From Verrucomicrobiota bacterium (GTDB lineage Bacteria > Verrucomicrobiota > Verrucomicrobiia > Chthoniobacterales > UBA10450), in NCBI GenBank assembly GCA_003219945.1, contig QHQV01000274.1, positions 1-10,846 on the forward strand: a stretch of DNA of 10,846 nucleotides, written 5' to 3'. Both the position numbers and the translations under genes were made by a program. The first letter of the stretch is position 1; every line of letters begins with the position of its first letter. This document shows positions 7,969-10,846 of the stretch, piece after piece. Below the pieces are notes generated by a model. The model searched no databases. It saw only the letters and a list, made by a program, of their open reading frames with translations, and was not told where the DNA came from.

Positions 7969-8554
7969 AAAGCGGAATCCAAACGCCGGCGATCCAGTAC
8001 CAGTACGCAGCGCCAACCCGCACATCGCGTGCGTGTCTGATATCTAGTCCTTTCAACCACACCCAGAGAGTCATCAGAAGATTTTCCGCCGTGCCGGTAA
8101 TCAGATGCAGCAGGTGCATACCGAGCACGGTCCAAATGACCGCCGAATATGCGTTGTCGTCCCAGCGAAACTTCAAGCCACTGAATTCGAAAAATCTCAG
8201 CGCAATCGTGCCGAGTCCGATCAACACCATTGCCGTCATCCCGAGTCGCACGGTGCGCAGATCCATCCGCAAACAGGCGCGATCGACAATAAACATCGGC
8301 ACACAGCTTGCGATCAGCACCAGCAGGTTGGCCGTGGCGAAGCCGAGGTCCGGGTCGGTCCGATAAAGTGCAACATCAGAACGAACTGGCGGCCAGTTCG
8401 TGAAATTCATTCGCAAATAAAAATAGGTGCCGACCAGCAACGCGAACATCGTTGTCTCGATGAACAGCATGAACAGGTTGCCCCACCAGATCGGCGACGT
8501 GTGATCCTCAACCGCAGCCGGCAATTTCGAAACGTCTATGACTGCCGTGTTCAT
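7934..8554 (-). CDS. ctaE: Cytochrome c oxidase subunit III, short form
   Basis: The 206-residue protein is a heme-copper oxidase subunit III, a membrane subunit without redox centres that stabilises the catalytic subunit. Five hydrophobic segments are seen at about 23-48 (WWGNLFMLFIETTMFALLVG, with the conserved membrane Glu33), 71-92, 104-121, 136-166 (ending in the ITGTAENLLMTLW region) and 183-203. Classical subunit III has seven helices. Five helices here together with two extra helices at the CtaD C-terminus matches the caa3 arrangement known from Bacillus. The start codon overlaps the ctaD stop in ATGA, indicating coupled translation. The 3' end overlaps the next gene by 35 bp. Confidence 0.92.
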   Translation of the reverse strand: MNTAVIDVSKLPAAVEDHTSPIWWGNLFMLFIETTMFALLVGTYFYLRMNFTNWPPVRSDVALYRTDPDLGFATANLLVLIASCVPMFIVDRACLRMDLRTVRLGMTAMVLIGLGTIALRFFEFSGLKFRWDDNAYSAVIWTVLGMHLLHLITGTAENLLMTLWVWLKGLDIRHARDVRVGAAYWYWIAGVWIPLYAIVYFGPRWL

Positions 8555-10524
8555 GCTTGCGCGGCGAGACTCGTTTGCGCGGCGGATATCTGTGGCTTCG
8601 GCTTCGCGGCTTCGACAATGAATTTCGGTTCGTTGCCGCGCCAGAACCAGGCGTAGAGCACGATGAGCGAGAAAAACATGCCCGCAGGAATCGCCCAGGG
8701 CGTGAAGATGACGAACGTCATCGTGAGGCCGACCACGATTGCGAGCGCCAGTGGCCAGATGGAATCGGTCGCAAGTTCGTACCGATGCTCAGGCACCGCA
8801 TCGATGACCGTGGTGTTCAACACTTCGCGTTTTTCCGTACTCAATCCAACCACGACTGGCTTTTCCTCCGGCGAATGCCACAGCGGCTCGGCATCAGAGA
8901 CGCTCGGAAGATTGTAAAAATTATAGGCCGGCGGCGGAGACCCTGTTGCCCATTCCAAACTCGGCGCTAGCCATGGGTTCGCGTCGGTAAACGCACTGCG
9001 CCCTAGGGCAATCGCGACGTTGATGACGAACAGAAGAACGCTCACACCGATAATACCTGCCCCGATGGTGGCGAGCAGATTCAAATTTCCCCAGCCGGTC
9101 TCCGCCACGTATGTGTAAATGCGGCGAGTCATTCCGTGCAGTCCCAGGATGTGCATCGGGAAAAACGTGAGGTTGAACCCGGCGAACAGCGTCCAGAAAT
9201 TCCATTTGCCTAACGACTCATTCAGCATTCGCCCGGTCCACTTTGGAAACCAGTAGTAGAGCGCACCGAACAACGGAAAAACTGCGCCGCCAATTAGCAC
9301 GTAATGGAAATGCGCGACCACGAAGTAGGTGTCGTGCATTTGCAAATCGAGCGGCACCGAGGCGAGCATTACGCCGGTCAGTCCGCCGAGCACGAACAGC
9401 AAAATGAATCCGCAAACGAAAAGAAGTGGCACTCGAAGCCTCGGGCGTCCGGTCCAAAGCGTGATGATCCAACAAAAGATTTGTATCCCGCTCGGGATCG
9501 CGATCATCATGCTCGCCGCGCTGAAGAAGCTTCGCCCGAGCAATGGAATCGGCGTTGCAAACATGTGGTGCACCCATAAGCCGAAACCGATGAATGCCGT
9601 CGCGATGAGCGAAAGCACCATCACCGGATAACCGAAAACGCGCCGGCCGGAAAACGTCTCAACAATCATCGATACCATTCCGGTCGCCGGGATGAAAATG
9701 ATGTAAACCTCGGGATGGCCGAAGAACCAAAAGAGGTGTTGATACAGCAGCGAGTCGCCGCCTTCGGCCGCATTAAAAAAATGCGTGTTCACGTGCGCGA
9801 GCCGATCCATCGCCAGGTAGCCGCTTACCAGCATCACTGCCGGCATGGCGAAAATGATCATAAACGACGTGACCACCTGCGCCCACACGAAGAGCGGTAT
9901 GCGATTCAGGGACATACCTGGGGCACGCTGCTTGAAAACCGTCGTGAGGGTCACGACTGCACCCGCCAAGGCAGAAATTTCTGTCAGAGTGATCATATCG
10001 GCCCAGATATCGACGCGATGACCCGGCGAATAGTCCGGACCAGATAGCGGGGTGTAAGCAAACCAGCCCGCATCCGCGCCAGCGTTTACGAGCAAACCGC
10101 CCCAGAGCAGCAAGCCTCCCGCGAGAAACGCGTAGTAGCCAAAAGCATTCAGGCGCGGGAAGGCCGCGTTGCGCGTCCCGACCATGAGCGGCACAAAGTA
10201 AAGCCCAAGACCTTCCATAATCGGCACCGCGAAGAGGAACATCATCGTCGTGCCGTGGACGGTGAAAAATTGGTTGTATAAGTCCGGGCCAAGAAAATGA
10301 TTTTCCGGAAACGCGAGCTGAATGCGCATCGCTGCTGCCAGCAACCCGGCGAGCCCGAAGAAAATGAACGCCGTCACGATGTAGCGACGCCCGATGTCCT
10401 TGTGATTGGTGCTGCAAAGCCAGCCGATTAATCCAGGCGGTCGCGTCCAAAGCGCTGACAGCGCGCGCTCTGCCTGCTCGTTAGGCGCAGATAAACTTGA
10501 GACTGGCGCATGTGAGACGTTCAT
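8551..10524 (-). CDS. ctaD: Cytochrome c oxidase subunit I, caa3 type
   Basis: This is the catalytic subunit that reduces oxygen to water; 657 residues. Ligands are visible: His90 (heme a) in VHGTTMMF, His270 (CuB) and Tyr274 (His-Tyr crosslink) in GHPEVY, Glu272 (equivalent to the Rhodobacter Glu286), His319-His320 (CuB) in WVHHMF, His397-Asp398 in MHDTYF, and His405 and His407 (hemes a3 and a) in AHFHYV. About 12 helices are followed by a polar stretch (515-585) and two more hydrophobic segments (about 588-628), like the 14-helix CtaD of Bacillus caa3. Where model A-type enzymes have Asp132 in GAPDMAFPR this protein has Asn119 (GTRNAAFPR), and where they have Lys362 in PTGIK it has Gln348 (PSGIQ). 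The ATG at 10524 overlaps the stop of a short upstream frame by ATGA. Confidence 0.96.
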   Translation of the reverse strand: MNVSHAPVSSLSAPNEQAERALSALWTRPPGLIGWLCSTNHKDIGRRYIVTAFIFFGLAGLLAAAMRIQLAFPENHFLGPDLYNQFFTVHGTTMMFLFAVPIMEGLGLYFVPLMVGTRNAAFPRLNAFGYYAFLAGGLLLWGGLLVNAGADAGWFAYTPLSGPDYSPGHRVDIWADMITLTEISALAGAVVTLTTVFKQRAPGMSLNRIPLFVWAQVVTSFMIIFAMPAVMLVSGYLAMDRLAHVNTHFFNAAEGGDSLLYQHLFWFFGHPEVYIIFIPATGMVSMIVETFSGRRVFGYPVMVLSLIATAFIGFGLWVHHMFATPIPLLGRSFFSAASMMIAIPSGIQIFCWIITLWTGRPRLRVPLLFVCGFILLFVLGGLTGVMLASVPLDLQMHDTYFVVAHFHYVLIGGAVFPLFGALYYWFPKWTGRMLNESLGKWNFWTLFAGFNLTFFPMHILGLHGMTRRIYTYVAETGWGNLNLLATIGAGIIGVSVLLFVINVAIALGRSAFTDANPWLAPSLEWATGSPPPAYNFYNLPSVSDAEPLWHSPEEKPVVVGLSTEKREVLNTTVIDAVPEHRYELATDSIWPLALAIVVGLTMTFVIFTPWAIPAGMFFSLIVLYAWFWRGNEPKFIVEAAKPKPQISAAQTSLAAQA

Positions 10525-10715
10525 GATGACATCGTCTTCTCTGGGGAGCGCACGCGTCTCGCGTGCTGGTTTGGGCGTCGCGCCGAAACAATCTCTTTAA
10601 CACGCGTCGCGTGACGCCGAGACGCAGACCCAGCAAAAGTTCGCGATCGCGAGGACGCGCTCGCCAGCACGCGAGACGCGTGCGCTCCCCAATCGAATTG
10701 CTCGCGGCGTGTCAT
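10521..10715 (-). CDS. Doubtful 64-codon frame bridging coxB and ctaD
   Basis: An ATG frame begins in an ATGA overlap with the coxB stop (10712-10715) and ends in an ATGA overlap with the ctaD start (10521-10524). Most of it is a translation of the palindromic element, rich in Arg, Ser and Ala, with no domain, membrane segment or signal peptide. I do not recognise it as a protein family. It is probably not a functional protein, but its exact junctions could let ribosomes pass from coxB to ctaD through the repeat. Confidence 0.2.
   Translation of the reverse strand: MTRREQFDWGAHASRVLASASSRSRTFAGSASRRHATRVKEIVSARRPNQHARRVRSPEKTMSS
10543..10690. repeat. 148-bp palindromic element with perfect 27-bp inverted ends
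   Basis: The left arm (10543-10569, beginning GGGGAGCGCACGCG and ending GTGCTGG) is the exact reverse complement of the right arm (10664-10690). Inside are smaller palindromes: CACGCG-T-CGCGTG at 10601-10613, GGCGTC (10574-10579) with GACGCC (10613-10618), and TCGCGATCGCGA at 10641-10652. The CGAGACGC core of the arms occurs once more at 10618-10625. It fills most of the 187-bp gap between coxB and ctaD. It has the form of a REP-like or MITE-like non-coding element; the absence of a transposase and of obvious target duplication leaves its class open. In the polycistronic transcript it should fold into a long hairpin. Confidence 0.8.
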
Positions 10716-10846
10716 TTCAAGCTCTCCAGATAATCCAGCAGCGAGTTGAGATCGTCGGAAGACAGCTGATTCGGCGGCATGCGAACTCCGGGCTTCAGCG
10801 CTGATGCATTCAAAATCCAGCCAGCCAAATAACCGCGGGTGTTCGG
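10712..10846 (-). CDS. C-terminal end of a cytochrome c domain, probably CoxB (oxidase subunit II)
   Basis: Only the last 44 codons are in the window; the 5' part lies beyond the right edge. The sequence reads NTRGYLAGWILNASALKPG, then RMPPNQLSSDDL and a terminal LLDYLESLK before TGA at 10712-10714. The Met in RMPPN is the expected heme c axial ligand, and the final helix is typical of class I cytochrome c. A cytochrome c domain at the end of the gene just upstream of ctaD is characteristic of caa3 subunit II, in which the CuA domain is fused to cytochrome c. The CuA part cannot be seen, so a free cytochrome c is possible. Confidence 0.75.
   Translation of the reverse strand, partial: PNTRGYLAGWILNASALKPGVRMPPNQLSSDDLNSLLDYLESLK

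Noticed and set aside
10406..10600. Plus-strand frame over the ctaD start and left repeat arm
   Set aside because: It is antisense to ctaD and consists of repeat sequence with no protein features.
10641..10652. TCGCGATCGCGA palindrome, similar to the cyanobacterial HIP1 core
   Set aside because: Only one copy was noticed and it lies within the larger palindromic element; nothing else suggests a cyanobacterium.
1..10846. CRISPR array, rRNA, tRNA or integrase/transposase genes
   Set aside because: I saw no regularly spaced direct repeats, no RNA gene signatures and no recombinase motifs on either strand.

Overview
The window is bacterial chromosome with moderately high GC, dense genes, few clear Shine-Dalgarno sequences and no phage, plasmid or transposase genes. 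The gene repertoire (a soluble hybrid histidine kinase, a three-domain LigD, a caa3-type oxidase cluster with CtaG) and the palindromic intergenic repeat suggest a soil bacterium. Verrucomicrobiota or Acidobacteriota is my best guess, from general resemblance only; no phylogenetic marker gene is present. Layout: (1) 1-913, minus: a YegS/DAGK-type lipid kinase cut by the window's left edge. (2) A 75-bp divergent gap, then surE (989-1810, plus), a nucleotidase with a Ser/Lys-rich tail, followed by a probable intrinsic terminator (about 1886-1918). (3) 2115-3656, plus: a cytoplasmic PAS-HisKA-HATPase-REC hybrid histidine kinase behind a possible promoter. (4) From the right edge down to 3658, all on minus: an almost gapless gene run of coxB 3' end, ctaD, ctaE, a small membrane protein, ctaG, a c-type cytochrome lipoprotein and ligD. 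Several junctions are ATGA overlaps. The kinase and ligD converge with one base between their stop codons.

The minus-strand run encodes a caa3-type terminal oxidase. The CoxB end carries a cytochrome c domain, CtaD is the catalytic subunit, CtaE is a short subunit III, CtaG is an assembly factor, and the lipoprotein cytochrome c could donate electrons. LigD, an end-joining DNA ligase/polymerase, sits at the tail of this run without Ku in the window.

The points most worth a second look are: a 148-bp element with perfect 27-bp inverted ends between coxB and ctaD; a 64-codon frame across that element joined to both flanking genes by ATGA overlaps; amide residues in CtaD where model A-type oxidases have the D- and K-channel acid/lysine; and a recurring octamer, CGTTAGGC, within the oxidase-ligD block. 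I see no clearly new defence or mobile system. The window mostly holds recognisable housekeeping and respiratory genes with some unusual arrangement.
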